A stretch of 24,069 bases of DNA from Alphaproteobacteria bacterium (GTDB lineage Bacteria > Pseudomonadota > Alphaproteobacteria > Acetobacterales > Acetobacteraceae): contig JAAFHD010000005.1 in assembly GCA_013298245.1 (NCBI GenBank), positions 1 through 24,069 of the forward strand, written 5' to 3'. Position numbers and translations under genes: made by a program. Below are positions 6,707 to 14,263 of the stretch, piece after piece; position 1 is the stretch's first letter, and every line of letters begins with the position of its first letter. The notes beneath the pieces were generated by a model. That model did no database searches. It saw nothing but the letters and a program-made list of their open reading frames with translations, and was not told the origin of the DNA.

Positions 6707-7882
6707 ATGCCGTTGCTCGATGTCGTCGCCTATCCCTTTGTCGAGGTGAAGATCGTCCCACCGCCGGCCGCTGTCGCGATGCGCAGCACCGGCGTGGTCG
6801 CCGTCGTGGGCATCACGCCGGCGGGCGGTGCTGGGGGCACCGCACCTGTCGCGGCACCCCGTATCGTGACCACGGCGGCCGAGGCCGCGACGCTGTTCGC
6901 CTCGCTCGATGCCGCCGGCGTCGTGCAGGCCAATGCGCTCTACGACAGCCTGGTGCTGACGCTGCAACAGGACCCGCCACCGGTGAAGGTCTATGGCGTG
7001 CGCGCCGCCGCCGGCGGATACGCGGCCGCCTTGCGCGCCCTCGAAGCGGTCGATGACGTGTGCTTCGTGTGCCTCGCACGCGAGCCCGATATCGACGCGC
7101 TGCTGCTGCTCAAGGCGCATGTCGAACAGACATCGGCGGCAGGCGCCCCGCGCCTTGGTGTGGCAATGGCCGACCCCGCCCGCGCGCTCTCCCAGACCTG
7201 GCCCGCGGACACGCTGACCGGCCTGACCACCGCGCCGAAGGTTCTGCGCTCCGACATCTCGCGCATGGTCTTCGTCGCCGCCCGCGCGCCGGCCGGCGAA
7301 ATCAAGGACTACGCCGCCGCCGCCATGGGCACGATCGCGGGCTATCCGCCGCATGTCTCGCCCGTCTTGAAGCAGATGCGCGGCGTGTCGATCCGCCCGG
7401 AACTGCAGTTCACGCCGACCGAAATCAAGGCGCTGGCGAGTGAGGGCATCATCCCCATCATCGACCCCGCGCTGATCCCCGGTGCGGGCCTGTTCCTCGC
7501 CGATGGCGGGCTGTTCACATCCGATGCGCGCCGCCCCTTCGTCGATATCGTGCGCGTGCTGGATGACGTGCAGTTCCGCCTGCGCGCCGGGCTGATCGGC
7601 ACCATCGGCGATGCGCGCATCACCAAGGCCGGGCTGACGCTCGTGAAGATCACCGCCGAGGGGATCGTGGCGAACCTCAAGCGCCAGAACATCATCGATG
7701 GCTTCAGCGTGCAGATCCCCATGCTGGACCGCCTGTCGATCCCCGAATCCGCGCGCACCGCGGCCGACACGCAGGAGATCACGCAGGCCCGCGCAACCCG
7801 CGGCGTCGATATGGTCGTGGCCATCATCTACGGCCCGCAGATCCACCATCTCGGCGTCACGCTGCGGATGGATTTCGCCTGA
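6707..7882 (+). CDS. Contractile tail sheath protein
   Basis: A 391-aa sheath subunit of the phage tail sheath family (P2 FI / T4 gp18 / Afp2-4 type). The sheath surrounds the inner tube and contracts to drive it through a target membrane. The N-terminus (LLDVVAYPFVEVKIVPPP) and the C-terminal core, ending in the VVAIIYGPQIHHLGVTLRMDF strand used for subunit interlocking, fit the family; NIIDGFSVQIPMLDRL precedes it. At under 400 aa it is a compact sheath, close to core folds only, lacking the large extra domains of T4 gp18. It is one polypeptide, which argues against a type VI secretion TssB/TssC pair. An AAAGGA Shine-Dalgarno sits 8 nt before the ATG. Only one sheath paralogue is present, whereas Afp/PVC loci usually have two or three. 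Confidence 0.9.
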   Translation: MPLLDVVAYPFVEVKIVPPPAAVAMRSTGVVAVVGITPAGGAGGTAPVAAPRIVTTAAEAATLFASLDAAGVVQANALYDSLVLTLQQDPPPVKVYGVRAAAGGYAAALRALEAVDDVCFVCLAREPDIDALLLLKAHVEQTSAAGAPRLGVAMADPARALSQTWPADTLTGLTTAPKVLRSDISRMVFVAARAPAGEIKDYAAAAMGTIAGYPPHVSPVLKQMRGVSIRPELQFTPTEIKALASEGIIPIIDPALIPGAGLFLADGGLFTSDARRPFVDIVRVLDDVQFRLRAGLIGTIGDARITKAGLTLVKITAEGIVANLKRQNIIDGFSVQIPMLDRLSIPESARTAADTQEITQARATRGVDMVVAIIYGPQIHHLGVTLRMDFA

Positions 7883-7908
7883 CAACGCAACGCTGAGGAG
7901 CGAGCCCG

Positions 7909-8337
7909 ATGCCCGATTGGAACACCCGCCTGGCGGTGAAATACCAGCACAATGGCGAGACCATCACGATCACGCCGATCGACCAGTTCAGCCCCACTTT
8001 CGCGCTCGGCGCGGAGCCGCTGCACTCGGTCGAACGCACGCATATCGGCGTGGTCTACCAGCCCAAATCGATGACGTTTTCGATGACCGTGCGCGCCATC
8101 GGCGGCGTGGTCGGGCGGCTGACCGCACTGGCGCTGAATGGCACGCGCTTTGACATCATCGTGCAGGTGGAGACCGGCGGCGACTGGGCCTTCTCCAACA
8201 TCGTGATGCGCAACTGCCTGATCACGTCCTGCCAGCCGGGTGCGGTGACCATCTCCGGCGCACCCAGCGCCACCTTCTCCGGCTTCAGCCTGGAGACGCA
8301 GGTGGACCCCGTCGATGGTGAGGCCGTCACCGTATGA
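7909..8337 (+). CDS. Tail tube protein
   Basis: A 142-aa protein immediately after the sheath, with the size and beta-rich pattern of Hcp/gp19-fold tail tube subunits that stack as hexamers into the inner needle. The sequence is mostly alternating strands (LAVKYQHNGETITITPID, SMTFSMTVRAIGG, FSGFSLETQVDPVDGE) with no membrane segment. The assignment rests on size, strand pattern and position, not on a strong motif. A GAGGAG Shine-Dalgarno (7895-7900) lies 8 nt before the ATG, suggesting strong independent initiation, as expected for a protein needed in many copies. Its stop overlaps the next gene by 4 nt (ATGA). Confidence 0.72.
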   Translation: MPDWNTRLAVKYQHNGETITITPIDQFSPTFALGAEPLHSVERTHIGVVYQPKSMTFSMTVRAIGGVVGRLTALALNGTRFDIIVQVETGGDWAFSNIVMRNCLITSCQPGAVTISGAPSATFSGFSLETQVDPVDGEAVTV

Positions 8338-8585
8338 GCGGCGCGCGGCGCAGTGCGCGGGTGCGGCGCACCGGCATTGCGCTGGTGCATCAGGGTGAGG
8401 TCATCCTGCCCGCGCCCGGCGCGGAAGCGCTGCTCGAACGCGGCGCGGATCGCGGTGGCGTCCACTACCACTTCCCCGTCGAGATCGAGATCATCGCCGG
8501 TGCCGAGGCCATCGACACCGATGCCTTGGCCGAACGCGTGCTGGCCAAACTCAGCCACGGCCTCGACGCCGAAGCCGAGGCCTGA
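8334..8585 (+). CDS. Small tail protein, tape-measure C-terminus-like
   Basis: An 83-aa protein with a basic N-terminus (about 1-13), then GIALVHQGEVILP (14-26), followed by VHYHFPVEIEI and a helix DTDALAERVLAKL. The layout (GxxxVHxGExxLP, beta strand, then an 'Ala-Glu-Arg-Val' helix) resembles the extreme C-terminus of many phage tape-measure proteins, here as a stand-alone gene. In position and size it also matches the small DUF5908-type protein (Afp6) found after the tube in eCIS loci. It overlaps the tube gene by 4 nt and the following large gene by 1 nt. Whether it is a remnant, an adaptor between tube and baseplate, or a tape-measure substitute is open. Confidence 0.6.
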   Translation: MSGARRSARVRRTGIALVHQGEVILPAPGAEALLERGADRGGVHYHFPVEIEIIAGAEAIDTDALAERVLAKLSHGLDAEAEA

Positions 8586-11500
8586 TGATGCGCACAGAGG
8601 TGCACATGCCGATCCGGCTGCGCCTCGACAGCGCGGCATTGGCGCGCGCTTCGGTGTTGCAGGCGGCGATTGCGCGCAACGTCGCGCGCGCGATGCGGCG
8701 CAGCCGAGACGCCATCGGCCATGACCTGCACGCCGAGCCGCAAGTGCCGCGCATCACCTGGCGCGATGCCGCTGATGTGCCGCGCGCCACGCGGCTTTCG
8801 GTGGAACAGGCGGTGCGCGCGGGCATCACCGCGGCACTGGGTGCGGCCGCCGACAGCGCGGCCGAACCGGCAGCGCTGAAGCCACCACGCGAAGCGCTGG
8901 ATCGGCGGCGGCTACACCCGCTCGGCCACTACATCATCGACAGCTATGAGGGCGGCACCGTGGCCGTGCCGGTGGACGGCGCCGAACCACCGCCCGCGCC
9001 ATTCCGGCTGGACTGGGTGGCCGACGCGTATGTGCCGCAGGACGCGGAGGAACTGCGCGCCGTGCTGCTCTACCAGGAGGGCACCACCGCAGAGGCGGCA
9101 CCCGATGGCACGGTGATGCTGATGTTCCAGGCGATCGGCGGCTGGAACCTGATGTTCAGCACCGACGGCTTCCGCACCACGGCCAACATCATCGCGCTGA
9201 ACTTCGCCGCCCAAAGCCGCCTGCTGCCGGTGCGCGAGGGCACCACCATCCGCTTCGTGGAAGACCCGATCCGCGCCCCCGCCAGCCGCGCGGTGATGAC
9301 GCTGATCGCGCTGCCAGGCACGCCCGAGGAACGTGCGGCCGTGCTGCATGACATCTTCGCACCGGGCATGCGCGCCGAACTGCGCCGCCAGTTGAGCGAG
9401 GCCGAAGCGCGCGACGACGCCGTGATGGACGCGGATGAATACGACGCGGCGATCGAACACGCGGTGGAGGCCGGCATCCGCCAGCACCTCGCGCGCCTGC
9501 CCGCCGAACGACGCCATTTGATGCGCATCGATTTCGGCGATGGCTCGGCCTTCCACATCGCGTTGCTGCCGGAATTGGTGGCGCGCATGGCGGTGTCCGG
9601 CCCCGTGCCGGTGGTGCCCGTGCTGTTCCAGAACCGCAGCCCCGGCGCGCTGGTCGGCACCGGCGTGGCAGAGGGCGAAGCGGGTGCCAGCGGCACCGGC
9701 ACCGGCCGGCGCGACACCGGCGGTGCCAGCCAAACGCGCGGCCGTGGCGATGGCAACGGCGCGCATGCCGATGGCAACCCCTATGGCATCAGCGGCAACG
9801 GCAGTGGCGCGGGCAATGCGATGTTCCCGCATGCGGCGGCCAGCTTCCTGTCCGAACGCTTCGCCTGCGAACCCTTCGAAGGCACCGAGGCAGACCCCAC
9901 GACACTCGGCGCGGTGGGGGATCGGATGCTGGCGCTGGTCGCGGAAATCAGCGCGCGGCTTGGCATAGCACCTTGCCGATACCCCGCGAGCTTCTGCCTG
10001 ATTGCGTCCGGCGCGATCGCGAATTTCGCGCTGGCCACCGGGCGCTACGCCAACAATGAAGGCCCGGGCGAATCGCGCATGGCCGGCGCCGGCGGCGGCA
10101 GCATGGGGCGCATCCATTTCACGCCCAGCGCCTCACCTTCCGTGCAGTTGTTGCGCCGCCTGGCGCAGGCCGCGACCCGCACCGCCGAACTGGTGCGCCT
10201 GGTCGCGCAGGTGCATCTGGGCGCGGGCGGCGACCAGCTGACCGGCCCCTATAGCGGCCGCAAGAATGCCTGGGTCATCGACTTCAACTACGCGGTGTGG
10301 ATGCGCCTTGAGATTGCGGTGGGCCGCATCTTTACCGCCGGCTGCCAGGTCGCGATGCTGCAATTGCTGGTGACCTCCGCGCAGCAGATCGCCGCACGCC
10401 AGCGCAACCTGCATGCCTATGCGCCGCTGTTCCAGGAAATCATGCTGGCCAGGCTGTCCGACATTGGTGAGCTGACCGCGCTGCTCAACAGGCTGCAGAC
10501 CTATGCGATGGCGCGCGGCGTGCAGAATGTGCTGCCGCCCCTGCCGGGCTGGCCGCAGGCCGCGCGCGCGCTGGCCGATGCCTGCGTCAGCACCGAAGGC
10601 TTCGCACATCGCCCCGATGCGGAACACGACATCACCGAAGAAGGCGGCACGCTTCGCATCCGCGACAGCCGCGGATTCATGTGGACGCGCCAGGCCTTGC
10701 AGACCGCCATCGCGCAGAAGCGCGGCGAGGCGGAGAGCATGGACCCGCTGATCCAGCAGCTGTCCGATATTCCCGAAACCATCGAAAGCTTCCGCCGCGA
10801 TCCGACCGCGGCCGAGACCCTGCTGCGCGACCTGCTCGCCGACATGGCCGAGAAGAATCGCGAGCAGACCGAGAAGGCAAAGGGCGATGACCTGTTCGGC
10901 CTGCAAGCCGCGCGCATCACTGAAAGTGCGATGGCAGCGCAGGTGCCGGGCGCACCCTATGCGCTGACGGGCACGCATCTGCTGGCGCATCAGCTGCTGG
11001 GTGATTTCTTCAATGGCGACCCGGTCTGGGGTGCTGGCATCCGCGACGCGTTGATGAGCGAGCAGTCCAAGTCCCGCTTCTGGCTTGTCGTCGAATTCGT
11101 GGGCCTGGTGGCGCTGGCGGTGCTGTGCCCGCCGGCGGCATTCGTGCTCGGTGTCGCCATTGCGGTGGTGGAGGTCTCGCGCGCGCAATCGCGCCTTGAT
11201 CTGTATCGCGGGCTGATCAACCCGGAGCTGGTGCTGAACCGCGCCGAGCTCGAGCTCGAGCTCTATATCGCCTATGCCGGGCTTGCGCTGTCGTTGATCC
11301 CAGAGGCGACAACGGCGGTGCGCGCGGTCAGCATCGGCGTGCGTGGCGGGCTCAGGCGCGGGGTCGGCGTGGGCATCCGCCTGGCCGGGCGTTCCGTGCT
11401 GCGCCATGCGAGCCGCCAGACCACCGCGGCATTGTCGCGCGAATTGCTGCCCGCGCTGGTGCGCGAAGCGGCGACCAACCTGATGATCCAGCACGTCATC

Positions 11501-11668
11501 GAAATAGCACTCGGCCCCGTGCTGGAGCGCGTGCAGCGGCAGATCGCGATCCACACCGCACAGGGCGGCACCGCCGGTGCGGAGGCGCTGATCCGCGCGA
11601 TCGAACACGATGCCGGCCGCCGCGCCGAAGCGCCCTTGCCGCCTGGCATCGAGATGGAGGGCGGCTGA
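8585..11668 (+). CDS. Large tail-cluster protein with C-terminal membrane segments, candidate cargo or translocator
   Basis: A 1027-aa protein of unrecognised family. Visible layout: a basic, Arg-rich helical N-terminus (about 1-45); a mixed domain to about 350; a Gly/Ser/Asn-rich linker (about 355-415, GTGTGRRDTGG, GNGSGAGN); a largely helical region to about 820; a strongly hydrophobic pair of segments (about 832-864, FWLVVEFVGLVALAVLC ... AAFVLGVAIAVVEV); then YRGLINPELVLNRAELELEL and another hydrophobic stretch (about 892-906). The ATG at 8585 fuses with the previous stop (TGATG); ATG 8606 has a better Shine-Dalgarno (AGAGG) and could be the true start. It sits between tail and hub genes, where eCIS loci do not have a standard structural gene of this kind. 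It may be an effector, a membrane translocator, or an unusual tape measure; there is no clear long heptad pattern. Confidence 0.75.
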   Translation: MMRTEVHMPIRLRLDSAALARASVLQAAIARNVARAMRRSRDAIGHDLHAEPQVPRITWRDAADVPRATRLSVEQAVRAGITAALGAAADSAAEPAALKPPREALDRRRLHPLGHYIIDSYEGGTVAVPVDGAEPPPAPFRLDWVADAYVPQDAEELRAVLLYQEGTTAEAAPDGTVMLMFQAIGGWNLMFSTDGFRTTANIIALNFAAQSRLLPVREGTTIRFVEDPIRAPASRAVMTLIALPGTPEERAAVLHDIFAPGMRAELRRQLSEAEARDDAVMDADEYDAAIEHAVEAGIRQHLARLPAERRHLMRIDFGDGSAFHIALLPELVARMAVSGPVPVVPVLFQNRSPGALVGTGVAEGEAGASGTGTGRRDTGGASQTRGRGDGNGAHADGNPYGISGNGSGAGNAMFPHAAASFLSERFACEPFEGTEADPTTLGAVGDRMLALVAEISARLGIAPCRYPASFCLIASGAIANFALATGRYANNEGPGESRMAGAGGGSMGRIHFTPSASPSVQLLRRLAQAATRTAELVRLVAQVHLGAGGDQLTGPYSGRKNAWVIDFNYAVWMRLEIAVGRIFTAGCQVAMLQLLVTSAQQIAARQRNLHAYAPLFQEIMLARLSDIGELTALLNRLQTYAMARGVQNVLPPLPGWPQAARALADACVSTEGFAHRPDAEHDITEEGGTLRIRDSRGFMWTRQALQTAIAQKRGEAESMDPLIQQLSDIPETIESFRRDPTAAETLLRDLLADMAEKNREQTEKAKGDDLFGLQAARITESAMAAQVPGAPYALTGTHLLAHQLLGDFFNGDPVWGAGIRDALMSEQSKSRFWLVVEFVGLVALAVLCPPAAFVLGVAIAVVEVSRAQSRLDLYRGLINPELVLNRAELELELYIAYAGLALSLIPEATTAVRAVSIGVRGGLRRGVGVGIRLAGRSVLRHASRQTTAALSRELLPALVREAATNLMIQHVIEIALGPVLERVQRQIAIHTAQGGTAGAEALIRAIEHDAGRRAEAPLPPGIEMEGG
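11246..11263. repeat. Perfect GAGCTC x3 in-frame repeat
   Basis: Three tandem copies of the self-complementary hexamer GAGCTC lie in frame inside the 1027-aa gene and encode (Glu-Leu)x3. Gain or loss of a unit would keep the frame and change only the dipeptide count. Confidence 0.9.
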
Positions 11669-13152
11669 TGGGCTTCACCCCACGCCTGCCGCGCGGCCTG
11701 TTCCACGGCCTGGTGGAAACGCACCCGCGGCTGCGCGCGGCGGCAGCGCAGCTCGAAGGGCTCGGCATCCCGCGCGACCGCGCGGCCGCATTGCTGAGGA
11801 GCCTTATGATTTCCGTCACCGAGGATCTCGGCGCCGGCTGGCTTGCGGACATGACGGCGCGGCTGCGTCGCATCGAGGAGATTCGCGGCCGCGTCAGCAA
11901 CGCGGTCGAGCATGTGGTGGACAATGGCGCACTGCCGCCGGGCATGGACCACGCCGGCTTCACGCGACTGTTCGGCGAATTGCAGCGCGAGATGGACGCG
12001 CTTTCTTCCGTGCAGCGGCACGCCGAAACCGTGGACCGCGCCGCGACAGCGGACCGCGTTCTGGCACCGGCAGCGCCGACACCCGGGCGCGTGGCACCCC
12101 ACCCGCCCGAAAGCCTGGCCGCCGCGATGGACCAGGCGCGGCTTGCCAATCCGGGCGGTGCCGCGATCATCGACCGCGCCGTCACATCACCCGAACATGG
12201 TGATCTGCTCGGCCTCGCACTCGCGGCCGAAACCCAGGGTGGCCAGGCGGCGCGGTTGCGCGAATTGGGCGATGCGATGGGCCTGACGCCCAGCGAACGC
12301 GCGGACCTCGCGGCATCGGTGGAAGCGATGGGGCTTGCACGCGCACGCGCCGAACGCGTGGACCCCGCGGCATTGGCGCGGCGGCAACGCGCCGCAGCCG
12401 GCCTGCCGGCGGAACTCGCGAACCAGGTGATGGGCGACCACACCGTGCTGGGGCCGATGGCGGAAGCGAACCGCACGCAGCTGCTGGTGCTGTGGCGGCA
12501 CTGGCGCGATGCGGGCAGCAACGGCGCCTTCCGCGACTATGTGCGCGGCGAGATGAGCAGCCATTTCCGCCCGATGGCCAGCGAAAACCAGGCCGCCTTC
12601 GCGCTCGGCAACGCACCCGGCGCGGCCGTGCTGAAGGACGCCGCTGCCTTTGACCCCACGCTGCCGGGCGGGCGCCGCGTCAACCCGCGCGAACCCGGCA
12701 CGGACCTGCTGATGATGCGCGACAATGGCGACCTTTGGTACGTCGATGACAAGGCGCATCGCGGTGGTGCGGCGCGTGATCCGGTCGCGCTGTCCGGTGT
12801 TTCCGCCTTCGAAGGCCGGCGCTTCGTCACCAATATCCGCGACGATATCGCCGATCTGGAAGCGGCGATGATGCGCCAGCGCAGCGCCGGCCAGGTGCCC
12901 GATCCGCGCATGGGCGATGCCATCGCGCGCCTGCGCGCCGCCGCCGATGAACTGGACGCCGCGATGGCGGGCCGCACCGATGCAGACCTGCTGCGCCCGG
13001 AAAACCTGCGCGCCGTGCGCTCCATCCTGGACCGCCACCGCATCCGCCTGCGCGTCACCAGTGAGCTTGGCGATGTGACCTCGATGACCTCGCGGCTCGA
13101 CGGGCTTGGCATTCGTGTCGTGCCGCCATTCACGCCGGGGGGCGCGCCATGA
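11668..13152 (+). CDS. Candidate PD-(D/E)XK-like nuclease effector of tail-like cluster
   Basis: A 494-aa, mostly helical protein whose ATG is fused to the preceding stop (TGATG), so it is translated together with the 1027-aa gene. Near residues 343-363 it reads EPGTDLLMMRDNGDLWYVDDK: an acidic residue (Asp346), a two-strand turn and then Asp360-x-Lys362, which matches the PD-(D/E)XK nuclease core; a helix with Glu295 (YVRGEMSSHF) precedes it where such folds often carry a further acidic ligand. Residues 1-290 are Ala/Arg-rich helices that could be a carrier or loading domain. No known family is recognised and no obvious immunity gene follows. Structural role in the tail cannot be excluded, so the nuclease call is inference from a short motif. 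Confidence 0.6.
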   Translation: MGFTPRLPRGLFHGLVETHPRLRAAAAQLEGLGIPRDRAAALLRSLMISVTEDLGAGWLADMTARLRRIEEIRGRVSNAVEHVVDNGALPPGMDHAGFTRLFGELQREMDALSSVQRHAETVDRAATADRVLAPAAPTPGRVAPHPPESLAAAMDQARLANPGGAAIIDRAVTSPEHGDLLGLALAAETQGGQAARLRELGDAMGLTPSERADLAASVEAMGLARARAERVDPAALARRQRAAAGLPAELANQVMGDHTVLGPMAEANRTQLLVLWRHWRDAGSNGAFRDYVRGEMSSHFRPMASENQAAFALGNAPGAAVLKDAAAFDPTLPGGRRVNPREPGTDLLMMRDNGDLWYVDDKAHRGGAARDPVALSGVSAFEGRRFVTNIRDDIADLEAAMMRQRSAGQVPDPRMGDAIARLRAAADELDAAMAGRTDADLLRPENLRAVRSILDRHRIRLRVTSELGDVTSMTSRLDGLGIRVVPPFTPGGAP

Positions 13153-13670
13153 GCCACTCCTTCACCGACTACAACAACCTGCCATCGGCACTGATCTGGG
13201 ATGGTGCGCTGCTGTTCGTGCCGCTGTGGGCGGTGAGCGAAATATCACTCGAACAAAGCTTCCATCTGCCACCGATTGGCAGCACGTCGATGCGCGCGAT
13301 AGCACCCGTGCAGGACACCACCATGCGCCTGCGCGGGCTGCTGGTGGGGCCGGAACGCTTCGCCTGGAAACTCGCGCTGGAAATGGCGGCCGAGGCCGCG
13401 CAGCGCGGCAGCGCGGCAGCCGCCATCACCGGTGCGATTGCCTCCGCCGCCAGCGCGCCGGGGCTTGCCGTGGGCGGCCTGGTGGTCGCGACATCCATGA
13501 CCATCCGCACCGACATGCAGGTCAAGCAACTGACCTTCACCGCGACCAGCGCGCGGCGCGAAACGCTGGATGTCGCGATCAGCCTGGAGCATCTGCCGCG
13601 CCCATCGCCGCTTGGGAAATTGCTGGATGTGGCGTCCCTCGGGCTTGGCGCCTTGGCGGATTTCACATGA
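13149..13670 (+). CDS. Tail-cluster structural protein, unknown (173 aa)
   Basis: A 173-aa protein overlapping the previous gene by 4 nt (ATGA) and the next by 4 nt. The N-terminal part is beta-rich (ALIWDGALLFVPLWAVSEISLE, MRLRGLLVGPERFAWKL), residues about 85-117 form an Ala/Gly-rich hydrophobic stretch, and the C-terminal part returns to strands (IRTDMQVKQLTFTATSARRE, LDVAISLEHLP). I recognise no family. Position between tube-side genes and the hub suggests a baseplate hub adaptor or tail completion protein, similar in place to the LysM-type Afp7, though I see no LysM motif. Confidence 0.65.
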   Translation: MSHSFTDYNNLPSALIWDGALLFVPLWAVSEISLEQSFHLPPIGSTSMRAIAPVQDTTMRLRGLLVGPERFAWKLALEMAAEAAQRGSAAAAITGAIASAASAPGLAVGGLVVATSMTIRTDMQVKQLTFTATSARRETLDVAISLEHLPRPSPLGKLLDVASLGLGALADFT

Positions 13671-14263
13671 ACACCACGCTGCCCATCATCGCGCGACTGA
13701 CGCCATGGCCCGCATCGCTGCCGCCGGGCATCGACAGCCCGATCCGCCAGGGGCTGCCGCATCAGTTTGACCTGCTGCCGCGCTGGCGCGGGGTGCTGGT
13801 GCTGCCGGTCGGTGTGGCGGCGCCGCTGCTCAGCATGCCGCCCGGAACACTGCTGTCGAGCCACGATGCCGCGCCCATGCCAGCGACCGAGCCACCGCCA
13901 CTGCCGGCGCGCGACGCGCCGCGCCTGCGCGTCCTCTACGATGCCGCCGTCGTCGCCGTGCTGCCGTTGGCCGCAGGCCTGTCCACCGACGTGATGGCGC
14001 GCGACGGCAGCCACCGCATCCGCATCCACATCGCCGCCTGGGCGCTGCATGCGGGCACGATGGTGGGGCCTGGCAATTTCGGCTCCTTCATTCGGCTGGC
14101 CGCAACGCAGATCGACCATGCGGTCGATGAATACGGCCCGGTGCCGGCAAGCCCCGCCATCATCGCGCGCCTGCCGGAAGCAGAACGCGTCGAGAGCCGT
14201 GGCGGGCTCGTGATCGCGATGCACCTGCGGCGTCTGCGCCAATTGAAGGAACGCCGGCGATGA
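13667..14263 (+). CDS. Tail-cluster structural protein, unknown (198 aa)
   Basis: A 198-aa protein starting at ATG 13667 inside an ATGA overlap with the previous stop; the frame is open much further upstream but that part is a shadow of the preceding gene. The N-terminus includes QFDLLPRWRGVLVLPVGV, followed by a Pro-rich stretch (about 62-85, ATEPPPLPARDAP) and a C-terminal helical part rich in Arg (HLRRLRQLKERRR). I recognise no family. It directly precedes, and overlaps by 4 nt, the hub/spike gene, so a hub-associated or chaperone role is a fair guess only. Confidence 0.65.
   Translation: MNTTLPIIARLTPWPASLPPGIDSPIRQGLPHQFDLLPRWRGVLVLPVGVAAPLLSMPPGTLLSSHDAAPMPATEPPPLPARDAPRLRVLYDAAVVAVLPLAAGLSTDVMARDGSHRIRIHIAAWALHAGTMVGPGNFGSFIRLAATQIDHAVDEYGPVPASPAIIARLPEAERVESRGGLVIAMHLRRLRQLKERRR

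Noticed and set aside
5903..7885. 660-codon open frame on the minus strand
   Set aside because: Antisense to the leader and sheath genes, with no family resemblance; the sheath call on the + strand is strong.
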